From JADLCX01 sp964630785 (lineage in GTDB: Bacteria; Planctomycetota; Phycisphaerae; Phycisphaerales; UBA1924): 64,000 nucleotides of DNA. The stretch's first letter is position 1, and each line of letters starts with the position of its first letter. The notes below the pieces were generated by a model. That model saw nothing but the letters and a program-made list of their open reading frames with translations. It was not told the origin of the DNA and made no database searches. The stretch lies in NCBI GenBank assembly GCA_964630785.1, contig CAZVZG010000013.1, forward strand, positions 72,001 through 136,000, in the 5' to 3' direction. The position numbers and the translations under genes were made by a program. This document shows, one piece after another, positions 39,101 to 45,873 of this stretch.

Positions 39101-40042
39101 GAACGGGATGCTGTGGTGGGCGTCGAGAATGAGAAAACACCGACGCGGCCCGTTCGGCTCGTGCTGGATGTACTGCGCGTCGAAGAGCAGGATCGGGTTC
39201 TCGGAGATCATCCAGCCCGTCCCCGCCCAATCCCAGAGTTTTCCGATCGCCAGGCGGTCGCCCTGCCCGTCGAGGATTTTGCCCGGACGGCCGACGGACC
39301 CGTCGGCGTTTCCGCCATAGGTCCGAACCATCCGGAACGTTGCCCGACCCACCGGCAGTTCCAGGTCCACTTCGCGGATCAGGGGCTGGCCCGTCATGGG
39401 GTCGATGACCCCGGCCACGACCTTCCTGTCCGCAAGGAACAGCGGGCGGTACGTCTGATCGCCGGGCACGCTCACAAACGGCGATGTGCTCGCCCAGGCC
39501 TCGTGGCTCAGCGGCGGGTAGTTGGTCGTCGCCGGGAGGTTGTACACGTCGAGATTGAGCGGAAACCCGCGCGTATTACCCCACACGGGGGTTGTGTGCT
39601 GCATCAGAACGGACAGTTGCGGGTCGATCCTCCAGCACGCCGGATCCTGCTCTCCGCAAGGCTGATCGCTCGCGGTGACAATGGTGTCAACCACGGAGAA
39701 GAACGATGAGTACCACGGGGAGTTCCCGAGCCCGATGCTCCACCTTCGGTCGGAGTCCATTCCGTTGATCGTCACCGCGTGGCCTTCGCCGAACCAAAAG
39801 TTGTTCTCGGCCCAAGTATTCAAACAGTCTGTCAACGGCAACTTGAGCATCGGAACCGAACCGCGCGGCACGGGCGTCGGTCCGCTGCAATCGGATTGTG
39901 AGAAGGCAGGTTGGCAAAGAAGGGCCGCGCACAGAAATAGCCCGATGCGCCTGAACCCCGACGTGCCGGACGCCTGGACTCGCCGCACTTCGCGTCGATC
40001 CGAGCTTTCAAGCAGGTGGACGCTCGCCGTTTCTTGGTTCAT
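30197..40042 (-). CDS. Giant secreted RHS polymorphic toxin with embedded dockerin repeats and HNH/EndoVII-like tip
   Basis: A 3281-aa protein. GAGGAA precedes the ATG, and a signal peptide (about residues 30-49, LFLCAALLCQPAFSQ) exports it. A DUF6531-like RHS N-terminal section occurs around 200-280 (REVDLELPVGRATFRMVRTY). YD/RHS repeats fill the centre, such as YGYDRRGRRCAAEVYG and FSYDQLGRRTGMDVV. Around residues 2165-2230 sit two dockerin-like repeats (DVNGGGVSVQDLFDFLALYF and DFNGSGDVTVQDLFDFLACY), followed by more RHS repeats and the core end RNRLYDPAEGRFTGNDPNG. A unique tip follows, with HLHHLLPKYLGRIL and VALHGAYHVFVSRG, an HNH/endonuclease VII-like pattern similar in layout to SitA6. 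Likely a contact-dependent or surface-delivered nuclease toxin. Confidence 0.88.
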   Translation of the reverse strand: MNQETASVHLLESSDRREVRRVQASGTSGFRRIGLFLCAALLCQPAFSQSDCSGPTPVPRGSVPMLKLPLTDCLNTWAENNFWFGEGHAVTINGMDSDRRWSIGLGNSPWYSSFFSVVDTIVTASDQPCGEQDPACWRIDPQLSVLMQHTTPVWGNTRGFPLNLDVYNLPATTNYPPLSHEAWASTSPFVSVPGDQTYRPLFLADRKVVAGVIDPMTGQPLIREVDLELPVGRATFRMVRTYGGNADGSVGRPGKILDGQGDRLAIGKLWDWAGTGWMISENPILLFDAQYIQHEPNGPRRCFLILDAHHSIPFTQDVQTGNYIAPAWFDAIMTWREPEGADPVPAGVYHEATGDSPARWEWTQQPASIKVRLQGESVTYKFRIQDEPTSPLTDVAGNLLAARAHASPRVTTVGGLVVHPPSQAGGGLGTPLVALLESIVDRFGNRAVISHCPIRKYSVNPGEECESCVHTCAERGQIQRVKLYRRVGETETLEWTLLYVHRSFRTWAPDLWREPSPWPPPPVPAAAEGALPVAIAPELTATHDAESKWFLQNALHAVFVYKGDDGATVAENENAWTLPADAFVIQSHSPLVPYPSLDVQDDPNWTEGKIQQYLNWAVPDNWRYRIRFTYDETIKPLGACHSPRAYWMPADASGQTCCVPDPDPEDPDSCLDVAGVTPAQYTEFGSERVSDVPGILFWGTPLKTRTVTRNNGDLEEVIAPRITPCLLRVEKTERTDQGSDPEPSSDPGHTTYTGYLYATHLDEPTRLLHPSEWQSPSARALGLDGTNCFSLEGQDDHTYERVVPKLKHILRDDRLRRAMKDNNSTSINSVFDPTSESTERVARNRRSYAEMANLTLDWQPLRSHPTGWITSERPTAGQSLWVRLGLIGQCVLSQVERKRIFVRDGGGQGVGLVGRVRIQDGGAADGTYDLMYLGVHPPSFEMDFGIGPPDCGAGLCTQRYTEVDLPDTYTLFPFSWRRLAINDSLQESSYTVSELIPGPNGEPQVPLVPAPLDQPMFITMVDRHDGACAGKGPRKSRRPYMMRYLYLEDTETLSDLYGCDADGIQNHIMVPQQRQVVGLNPAGLVLFERNWDYQAGGFDAFGPTEQFVYEQTNSSTPDGNGGQLNVEIGLRLKEHRTLGWGVGYIYDIQGGMISSGGCQPGCNNNGNCVSADRGLIRLYDYLDYEATDPDYPSNPQRTVQSGLVTGVSVKEGLNGAPRHLSDMTYDDNQQVKSRRWFVLDAGGAEQTTMGTNRHVAYYLDSDGPDSRKRIKRETNSQAPASPWPGAVTRLMPFESKFFNKEGLLIGRSYGLCEGVDDDGVPIAAADASTIYVDVYGYDAAGRKVIEIVDADIKADGTGTAAAEALGDEWSQLTYGTGQERLPTSGAIGGYVGAVAEFAHRELPDSTQHLSPPLNRTTAYAYDGEGRLEIVSKPDGRYDFYVVRPVHVLDSNPPEPGIDDHSARISTVYLDAAYIEVAPATESAPATRAWVTRKAGQLATVLSGRTMRTWSVQWDGSLSIADGVPTFAQGTGLQATPEMFKAQDSNGASVSLDLPDGITNHVAFTTIAAVVPEYDQAGRPTKVRAVGLTDDVTGVPRTEEIQRVATYTDFGLVDKRIEPSQTLRRTVSSPLGQVIAEFKGTSDRSLCWQEHTGTDNMALTARHVYGEGINNIRQPVLTRRYRNLVLCNQTDYHGRGGSGMLSDITGWEEAYGYDRRGRRCAAEVYGQPTAGQLAGHARPQPDPDPRKPTFGEADTSPGDSRKLLRAEYTWYDHQDRVRFTAVFAPSEAEAMRTSAVNPRGRDVYTLGDPTAQDILAAHPLRLTENLYNDRGQLEETIEYDTEQSAQLGVLAHQSTRMYYDHNGSVTVRISSSGRWERMTYDALGRLVSTSVMRGELPGITGDNGYEIERTDNAYHENGQVERTSHIVRINAEPGPADVSALTSGPGGNAVRTDTLTWYDDEARPIATASLGTGWFEATPDPSRPNGVFANLTADPPEVPSKVGSVFGSVPTWNDVTRRWEAGWMGPQHAEFAQISTTAYDNAGRIVETRAPSGSRTAKIYDGLGRVVMEQTFPAGNQLDLNAAQVVAYHYRDGRLVKIGAPHPGHFTTDSPFPRFHNNDDPTIQITELVYGESGPNGSPGTSALIIDPADGSTVSADYDLLRGIRFPAGGCACDVNGGGVSVQDLFDFLALYFALDPEADFNGSGDVTVQDLFDFLACYFSAGSDCARVWDVTVNDGLDIQFEYTLDGMIHSRSELARVPESTSPVKRTLRFSYDQLGRRTGMDVVSGGVDVADSVERTRFFYDPLDRLVKATAEAQDRTLGCFYPVATSLFEHDSFGNLLSERLLHGAAAESSVAALQYQWQYTVVATGPPSTPAAGPLVVPRLAAMDYPWGAGADGSAGAGSQHRGRLDYGYGTPYTGQADASWVDDSLHRVQSLAWRTAQDGSGSSLPIAKYAYAGAAMRAGLTLGPSTDPGTQPDAIVQDFAHGNGDVALLTGHPALSGLDRFGRVRDLNYLWGLSPLDQDTRARRQLQYDDFHGGTLIGERVTQQQATGGGGGGGGGAGTTGSDRSWTYTYDGFSRLVSAAGGTLNASWGFDAVNTRALQQSWTLDELGNWTVPAADTTGLGFHEQRFDALGNPTGIETGRTHKTDARNEVDSQVYALTDHSTAPPAAAEPLEIDYAYDPAGRMVYDGRVVYDHDALGRVVRVRRMVGEPSFNPDGTYNVPASGQPGRLIAHYSYDALGRLIRTQRPNSASGERLAITDLYYDGVRVVQEVGWASVAGRVPGGAGGGGGGAGAPFLARPAREVVGDGATGQLPSGESGACSLPTPNPSGDWAWSDRRLEREYLWHADPGAYVDDCAAELVYTDAHAWNGLEDAGDDAAPTVLYVLSDANADVIALTDAIGRVVAQYGYTPYGDLLAAERFVPGSDSLATESHAAAIGSRLGHQGLRTERFDRPWDGPLDIGSAVPIGTEATGPYRSLCHNRNRLYDPAEGRFTGNDPNGLGLPVLSGLAFGGVAIHAFDVTPDVEDHYADGMNAHVAYGSAPLSVRDPQGLVGIDVFTYAIGPGFRIGALAFDLVNTYADNESWNAEWAGDWSLPDDWHTRTNNAWLGEILQQHAESWIKDTIDPFSAWEDLWDLGVDLLGGGDQFMAGSASVTRQAVRTIRVGGRVVRGLAHLHHLLPKYLGRILRIQSKVVARVPVALHGAYHVFVSRGMTRLLGCPAFTAPRDAWRVWAEANPSKLRRVLPTLKRLTKDFERRHNVSGLSEGMKQAIEESFDLD
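30960..32345 (-). repeat. RHS core segment, source of the dispersed RHS copies
   Basis: Parts of this stretch recur almost unchanged at 22519-23105 (from 31830-32345), at about 26150-26575 and at 28830-29480 (from about 30990-31640), and as short scars in the immunity array. All copies are in the same orientation, which allows homologous exchange of the 3' ends. Confidence 0.9.
33350..33545 (-). other. Dockerin-like calcium-loop pair inside the RHS protein
   Basis: Encodes two repeats of D-x-N-G-x-G-x-V-x-V-Q-D-L-F-D-F-L, bounded by cysteines, with RHS sequence on both sides. The same repeat pair is C-terminal in the genes at 6589 and 9296, so an internal position is unusual. Confidence 0.85.
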
Positions 40043-40533
40043 GGCTCAATTTCCTCGTAGTTTTGCGGGCGACGCCGCACGATCCGGAACCGCGGCATTT
40101 GGCGTCGGCCTTGCGCACAACGCCCCAACGCACCTCGTCGCGCGTCCACACTCGTCGACGCCGACCCGACTCTCGAATGACCGCAGCTTGCAGCCTTCCC
40201 TGAGTCTCACACGTCCGTCCGCGCTCGTCAAGCCCGGGCTTACTTCCGGAAGTTTTCCACAATTCCTTCATAATTTGGTCGTAATGTCTCGTTGGGCCAC
40301 CGGATTCGGCTGGAGTGCCACTGAAATCAGCTGGCCCGACGCGGTCGCCGCAAGGCATTTCTGCGCACTGAAGACCGATGGATGCACACACCATCAGGGT
40401 GCTCTGAAAGGCACTGCGTGTACCGCTCACAAGGCCTCGATGTAAGCGAACGACATCGCGAGTACTTCGGGTGCTGTCTGCTCGGCCGTTCGGTGAGCCC
40501 CATCCCAGCTGAACATTGGTACACTGGGCCTCC
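40043..40533. other. Divergent intergenic region between the RHS and secretin genes
   Basis: About 490 bp without a supported gene. It must hold the promoters of both divergent units. A relatively AT-rich stretch near 40250-40290 is the likeliest control area, but I cannot point to a convincing promoter. Confidence 0.4.
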
Positions 40534-42936
40534 ATGACGCGTCCGCACTCGTTATTTCTCCTGGCTCCGGCGGTGTTCCTCACCGTTTCGCTGCGTGTCC
40601 AAGCCCAACCCACCACCACCCTCGCGGGCCAGGTGGACCTGGCCCGGCTGGTGGACACGGCGGCGCAGCGGCTGCATGTGAACATCGAGTACGACGCGGC
40701 GTCGCTCAAGGGGCAGGTGACGTTGCGGCTGGAGGGTGGGTTGAGCGATGAGGAGCTCTGGCAACTTGTGAACCGGGTGCTGGCGGCGCGGGGGTTCACG
40801 ACGGTGCGGCAGCCATCTTCGCCGGGCTCGCCGCCGGCGTACAGCGTGGTGAAGCTGGCGGATGCGCCGGCCGCGGCGGGGATGGTGTTGCCTGTTGAGG
40901 GCGGCGGGCCGCCGGAGCCGGGGGCGGGGGGGGCGGGGGGGCCGCCTGCGGGGTTCCAGACGGTGGTGGTGCGAGCGCACAACCGATCGGCGCGGGACCT
41001 GGTGGACCAGGTCGGGCGGGGGCTGGGCGGGGCGAGCGGTGGGCGCGGGGGCGGTCCCGGAGCGGGCAACGTCGCGGCGCTGGGCGATTCGGGCTTGATC
41101 GTGATCTCCGACCTGTCTCCGAAGGTCGAGCAGACCGAGCGGCTGCTGAGCCTGCTGGACACACCGGGCGGGCGCACGGTTGTCGAGCAGGTGCCCGCGG
41201 AGAACCTCGGGGCCCAGCAGCTGCTGACGCTCGTGACGCAGGTCGCGGCCAAGCGCGAGGCGGTGTCGGGCGAGAAGCTGCCGGGCGAGCTGGTGGCCGC
41301 GGCGGACGGGAGCGGGCTGCTGCTGGTGGCGCCGCAATCGGCGGTGCCGCAGTGGCGGGCGTTGGTGGGGCAACTGGACAAGCGCGAGGCGGTGGAGACG
41401 GCGACGTACACGCCGCGGCACTTCCCGGCGGGCGACGTGGCGCGGCTGATCGACCAGACCATCGCGCCCGGGAGCGGAGCAGGCGCGGGCGGCGGCGCGG
41501 GCGTGGCCGGCGACGAGCGCTTCCGCGTGGTGATCGACGAGCTCACCGGCTCGCTGGTGGTCACGGGCACGCCGACGCAGCATGAAGCGGTGCGGGCGCT
41601 GCTCGACCGACTTTCGCAGGTTCCCGCCTCGGCCCGGCGGCCGGTACGGACGTTCGTCATCAAGAACCGTCCCGTGGACGAGGTGGCGGGCGTGCTGCAG
41701 GAGCTGCTGCGTGCGGGCGTGCTCGACGCGGCCGCGACGGCGGGCGGAGAGGGTTTGACCGACAGCGGCTCGACGCCGCGGGGTTCGCAACCGCCGAGCA
41801 CCCAGCCGGGCGCCACCATCACGCCCATACCGCCGCGTCCGGCGTCGTCCACACCGGGCGGCGCATCTTCGCTCTCACCCTTCGCCGCGCCCCAGTCCTC
41901 CTCTTCATCAGGCCTTTATCCGCGTTCATCCGCGCCATCCGCGGCTGCATTCGGCTCTGCGGGCCTTCGCGGCGGCCCCACTTCCACCGACGAGCCGCCG
42001 GTCACGCTGACGGTGGACAAGGGCACGAACACACTGGTCGCCGTGGGCGAGCCGCGGGTGCTGGAGCAGATCGAGCGGTTGCTGGTCACGCTGGACGTGC
42101 GTCAGCCGCAGGTGATGCTCGAGGTGCTGCTGGTCACGCTCAGCGACGGGCAGACGATGGACATGGGCGTCGAGCTGCAGAAGCTGTCGATCTCCGGCGG
42201 CACGTTGATCCGCCTGAGCTCGCTCTTCGGCCTGGGCACGAGCACCGGCGGCGGCGACCGCGACGGGCCCACGGGCGCCAGCGGTTTCACGGGCGTGGTG
42301 CTCAACCCCGGCGACTTCTCGGTGGTGCTGCGGGCCCTGGAGACGCTCAACGACGGGCGTGCGGTGAGCATGCCGCGGCTCCTGGTGGGCAACAACGAGC
42401 AGGCCACGCTGGACTCGACGGTGCAGCAGCCGTACGCGAGCCTGAACGCCTCGAACACGGTGAGCACGACCAGCTTCGGCGGCACGCAGGACGCGGGCAC
42501 GGTGGTGACGATCCAGCCGCAAATCGCCGAGGGCGACCACCTGCTTTTGCAATACTCGGTGTCGCTGAGCGCGTTCACGGGCCCGGCGAGCAACCCCGCG
42601 CTCCCGCCGCCCAGGCAGCAGAACCGCGTGCAGTCCACGGCGACGATCCCCGACGGGTTCACGGTGGTGGTGGGCGGGATCGAGATCCAGAACAAGTCCA
42701 AGGCGGTCTCGCAGATCCCCTTCATCGGGAGCATCCCGATCATCGGCGAGGCGTTCAAGAGCCATAACAACGCGACCAACCGCTCGCGGTTCTACGTGTT
42801 CATCCGGGCCAACATCCTCAGAGGATCGGGAACCGGCGGCGGGTTCGAGGACCTCAAGTACGCCTCCGAGCGCGGCGTCCGCGACGCGGGCGTGGACGAC
42901 GGATGGCCCGAACTCACGCCGCGGGTCATCCGGTGA
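40534..42936 (+). CDS. Secretin (GspD-like outer-membrane channel)
   Basis: Forms the outer-membrane ring of a type II secretion or related system. A signal peptide (LFLLAPAVFLTVSLRVQAQ) leads into an STN-like domain (about residues 30-90), N-domains with repeated VPAENLGAQQLLTLV- and VIDELTGSLVVTGTP-type segments, and a Ser/Pro/Gly linker (about 420-490). The C-terminal secretin domain ends with VVVGGIEIQNKSKAVSQIPF followed by IGSIPIIGEAFKS, the secretin signature. The linker contains a DNA motif (near 41928-41955) of the same family as the palindromic repeats inside recG. The ATG at 40534 is chosen because the signal peptide begins there. It is the first gene of the secretion cluster. Confidence 0.9.
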   Translation: MTRPHSLFLLAPAVFLTVSLRVQAQPTTTLAGQVDLARLVDTAAQRLHVNIEYDAASLKGQVTLRLEGGLSDEELWQLVNRVLAARGFTTVRQPSSPGSPPAYSVVKLADAPAAAGMVLPVEGGGPPEPGAGGAGGPPAGFQTVVVRAHNRSARDLVDQVGRGLGGASGGRGGGPGAGNVAALGDSGLIVISDLSPKVEQTERLLSLLDTPGGRTVVEQVPAENLGAQQLLTLVTQVAAKREAVSGEKLPGELVAAADGSGLLLVAPQSAVPQWRALVGQLDKREAVETATYTPRHFPAGDVARLIDQTIAPGSGAGAGGGAGVAGDERFRVVIDELTGSLVVTGTPTQHEAVRALLDRLSQVPASARRPVRTFVIKNRPVDEVAGVLQELLRAGVLDAAATAGGEGLTDSGSTPRGSQPPSTQPGATITPIPPRPASSTPGGASSLSPFAAPQSSSSSGLYPRSSAPSAAAFGSAGLRGGPTSTDEPPVTLTVDKGTNTLVAVGEPRVLEQIERLLVTLDVRQPQVMLEVLLVTLSDGQTMDMGVELQKLSISGGTLIRLSSLFGLGTSTGGGDRDGPTGASGFTGVVLNPGDFSVVLRALETLNDGRAVSMPRLLVGNNEQATLDSTVQQPYASLNASNTVSTTSFGGTQDAGTVVTIQPQIAEGDHLLLQYSVSLSAFTGPASNPALPPPRQQNRVQSTATIPDGFTVVVGGIEIQNKSKAVSQIPFIGSIPIIGEAFKSHNNATNRSRFYVFIRANILRGSGTGGGFEDLKYASERGVRDAGVDDGWPELTPRVIR

Positions 42937-43486
42937 TCGCTCGAAGGAAGGAACGCAGAGGAAGGGGAGAGAGCGGAGGAACGCGGAGAAAGGCACTTAA
43001 GAATGTTCAGAGCCGGATTCCTGTGTGACCTCTGCGTGCCTCTGATCCCTCTGCTTCCTCCGCGTTCCGTCTTTGGGTCTCAAGGCGGTACACAGAGGGC
43101 ACGGAGGACGCGCGGAGGGCACAGAGCAAGACCAACGAACTTGATCTTCCTTCCCGGCTCCTCTCCGCGCCCTCTGTGTGACCTCCGTGCCCTCTGTGTA
43201 CGGTTCTCGATCCCAAACGCGGAAGAAGATCACAAGGCATGAACCAGGCGCAGGCTCAATCCGTTCTTCCTCCGCGTCCTCCGCCCGCTCCGCTTCCCCC
43301 GCTCCCTCCGCGTTCTGCCTTTGGGTCTCAAGGCGGTACACGGAGGGCACGGAGGACGCGCGGAGGGCACAGAGGAAGACCAAGGAACTTGATCTTCCTT
43401 CCCGGCTCCTCTCCGTGTTCTCTGTGTGACCTCCGTGCCCTCTGTGTACGGTTCTCGACCCCAAACGCGGAAGAAGATCACAAGGC
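42937..43486. repeat. Duplicated hairpin repeat between secretin and GspE genes
   Basis: Two copies of a ~248-bp unit begin at 43072 and 43320, and a degenerate partial copy precedes them. Each unit has inverted arms: TACACAGAGGGCACGGAGG at 43089-43107 pairs perfectly with 43182-43200, and 43337-43355 pairs with 43430-43448 with one mismatch. The unit ends with a copy of the first ~25 codons of the gspE reading frame (ATGAACCAGG... at 43239 and 43487). Small frames here are repeat-derived, not genes. Confidence 0.88.
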
Positions 43487-45316
43487 ATGAACCAGGATCA
43501 GGCCCAGTCCGTTCTCACTCCGCGGCCTCCTCCCGCTCCGCTCTCTCCGCGTTCCTCCTCTGGACCCGAGAGCGGGCCCAGCCCGGAGTTCATGGGCCTC
43601 ATCCCGCGCGGGTTTGCTCGCCGGCACCTGGTGCTCAGCGCGGGGTGCGATGAGGAAGACGGGGTGCCCGTCGAGCGTCTGCTTGTCAGCGGCACGCCGC
43701 CGCGCACACGCCCGCATGTCGCCTTCAACGTCGGCGTGCGGCTGGGGCGCGCGGTGCGCACGTCCGCCGCGCCCGCCGAGACGCTGGCCGCGGCCATCGA
43801 CCACGCCTACGCCGAGGCCGCCCGCCGCGACCACGATCGGCAAGCAACCAACGGTCACCCGGGAACGGACGAACGCGACGGGCCGGCGACGCTCGTCGAG
43901 GGCTCGGCCGACATCGAGGCGGACCTGGCCGCCGCGGTGCACGCCGCCGCGGCCGCGGCCGAGAGCGACCTCATCAACGTCGAGGGCAAGGCCCCGGGCA
44001 TCCGCCTGGTGGACCTCATCCTCTTCGAGGCCCTGCTGCGCGGCGCCAGCGACGTGCACGTCCAGCCGCTGCGCGACCGCACGCTGGTGCGGTACCGGCT
44101 CGACGGGGCGTTGCACACGGTGCGCGAGCTGCCCGCGGGCCTGGCCGCGGGCGTGGTCAGCCGGATCAAGGTCATGGGCCGGCTGGACGTCGCCGAGCGC
44201 CGCGCCCCGCAGGACGGTCGCGCGACGGTGAGCATCGGGGGGTCGGGGGGGTCGGGGGGGTCGGGCTCGGGCCGAACGCCGGCGCACGCGCCTCCGGCTT
44301 CGAGCGCCCACGCCGGCCGGCGGATCGACCTGCGGATCAGCACGCTGCCGAGCACCTTCGGCGAGCGCGTGGTGGTTCGCCTGCTGGACGCCGGCCGCTC
44401 GCCGCACATGCTGAGCTTCGCCGCGCTGGGCATGCCCGCCGAGGTCGAGAAGAGGTACCTCGCCCAGGCCGGACGCACCAGCGGCATCGTGCTCTCCACC
44501 GGCCCCACCGGCAGCGGCAAGACCACCACGCTCTACACCACGCTGGCGTGGATCAGCGCGGCCAACACCAAGGGGCACGCGACCGGGGACCGCGCGGGCC
44601 CGCCGAGAGGCGGAGGGGGGAGCGGGTCGGGGAGCGGGTCGGGGAGCGGGGGGGGGTGCGAGCTCAACATGATGACCGTCGAGGACCCCGTCGAGTACGA
44701 CCTCTCGGGCGTGGGCGCCGCGGGGAGCGTGCTCTCGGTGAGCCAGACGCAGGTGGACGCCAAGAAAAACCTCACCTTCGCCACCGGCTTGCGGCACATC
44801 CTCCGCCAGGACCCCGACGTGATCATGGTCGGCGAGGTCCGCGACGAGGAGACGGCGCGGATCGCGGTGCAGGCCTCGCTCACCGGCCACCTGGTGCTGA
44901 GCACGCTGCACACCAACGACGCCGCGGGCGCGATCGCGCGGCTGCTGGACCTGGGGGTCGAGCCTTTCCTGGTCGCTTCGAGCCTCTCGGCGGTGCTGGC
45001 CCAGCGGCTGGTCCGACGGCTGCACGCGCCCTGCGGCGGCGCGGGGTGCGCGGAGTGCCTGGGCACGGGCTTCCGCGGGCGCACGGGCGTGTTCGAGCTG
45101 CTGGTGGTCGATCCGGTCATCCGCGACATGATCGGCCGGCGGGCCTCGGCGGTGGACATCAAGCAGGCGGCGCAGAACGGGCTGGGAGCTGGGAGCGCAA
45201 GCGCTTACCGCATGGTGACGCTGCGCGACGAGGGCCTGCGCCTCGTTCGCGCCGGCGTCACCACCGCCGCGGAGGTCACCCGCGTCATCGAGGCGATCGA
45301 CGAGGTGGACACATGA
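43487..45316 (+). CDS. GspE/PulE-type secretion ATPase
   Basis: The cytoplasmic motor ATPase of type II secretion or type IV pili. It has a short N-terminal domain (IPRGFARRHLVLSAG), then the ATPase with GPTGSGKTTTLYTTL (Walker A, about residue 340), TVEDPVEYDL (Asp box), PDVIMVGEVRDEETA (Walker B) and ATPase His boxes (LSTLHTNDA), and a Cys cluster (CGGAGCAECLGTGFRGRTGV). Two low-complexity Gly/Ser insertions are odd: one near residue 250, one near 370-385 between Walker A and the Asp box. The start is uncertain: ATG 43487 lies in duplicated repeat DNA, and ATG 43591 (MGLIPRGFA) may be the functional start. The stop overlaps the next gene (ATGA). Confidence 0.88.
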   Translation: MNQDQAQSVLTPRPPPAPLSPRSSSGPESGPSPEFMGLIPRGFARRHLVLSAGCDEEDGVPVERLLVSGTPPRTRPHVAFNVGVRLGRAVRTSAAPAETLAAAIDHAYAEAARRDHDRQATNGHPGTDERDGPATLVEGSADIEADLAAAVHAAAAAAESDLINVEGKAPGIRLVDLILFEALLRGASDVHVQPLRDRTLVRYRLDGALHTVRELPAGLAAGVVSRIKVMGRLDVAERRAPQDGRATVSIGGSGGSGGSGSGRTPAHAPPASSAHAGRRIDLRISTLPSTFGERVVVRLLDAGRSPHMLSFAALGMPAEVEKRYLAQAGRTSGIVLSTGPTGSGKTTTLYTTLAWISAANTKGHATGDRAGPPRGGGGSGSGSGSGSGGGCELNMMTVEDPVEYDLSGVGAAGSVLSVSQTQVDAKKNLTFATGLRHILRQDPDVIMVGEVRDEETARIAVQASLTGHLVLSTLHTNDAAGAIARLLDLGVEPFLVASSLSAVLAQRLVRRLHAPCGGAGCAECLGTGFRGRTGVFELLVVDPVIRDMIGRRASAVDIKQAAQNGLGAGSASAYRMVTLRDEGLRLVRAGVTTAAEVTRVIEAIDEVDT

Positions 45317-45873
45317 GCCGCCGCGGTCCGCACGCAACCACGGGCGCGCGATGGATGTCGCGGCTCGCCGGCCTCGCGACGCTCGCTGCGATCGCCCTCG
45401 CCGCGTGGTGGGCGCTCGGGCCGCTGGCAAGTGTCGAACCCATCGATGCCAATCTCGCCGAAGCTCCGTCGGACCCCGTGAGCGCCCGGCCCGTACACCT
45501 CGCGCTCGACACGCGCCCGTTCTCCACGCCGCTGTGGGTCGCGCCGCCCGCGCCGCCCCCATCACCCAAGCCCGAACCACCCCCTCCCCCGCCTCCCCCG
45601 CCGCCGCCACTCAAGCTCCAGCTCGTCGCCATCGTGCGAGAGCCGGGCATAGACGGCGCGGCCGCGATCGCCGGCGTGCTGCTCTACGACCCCGACGCCG
45701 ACCGCCTGCTGAGCCTTCGGGAGGGCGACACGCTCGACGGCGGGCGCACCATCGTGAAGATCACCGACGCCGAGGTGCAGGTCCGCGAGCCGGACCGGCG
45801 CGACGGACGGCCCGGCGTCGTCCGCACGCTTGCGCTCAACAACCAGCCCGGTGCGGCGGGGGGTGTGCCGTGA
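45313..45873 (+). CDS. GspC-like inner-membrane secretion protein
   Basis: A 186-aa protein with one N-terminal helix (about residues 17-36), a proline-rich linker (residues 75-95, with eleven consecutive prolines), and a small domain with KLQLVAIVREP ... LLYDPDADRLLSLREGDTLDGG, typical of the GspC HR/PilP-like fold that contacts the secretin. The call rests on topology, that motif and operon position, not on strong sequence identity. It overlaps the ATPase stop at the start and the next gene's GTG at the end, so it is translationally coupled on both sides. Confidence 0.7.
   Translation: MSRRGPHATTGARWMSRLAGLATLAAIALAAWWALGPLASVEPIDANLAEAPSDPVSARPVHLALDTRPFSTPLWVAPPAPPPSPKPEPPPPPPPPPPPLKLQLVAIVREPGIDGAAAIAGVLLYDPDADRLLSLREGDTLDGGRTIVKITDAEVQVREPDRRDGRPGVVRTLALNNQPGAAGGVP

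Noticed and set aside
40200..40290. Possible sigma70-like promoter for the RHS gene (TTGACG followed 17 bases later by GAGACT, minus strand)
   Set aside because: The -10 match is poor and planctomycete promoters are poorly defined, so it is not reported as a feature.
43003..43490. Small open frames (75-83 codons) on both strands between the secretin and ATPase genes
   Set aside because: They are translations of the duplicated hairpin repeat and occur in several frames at once.
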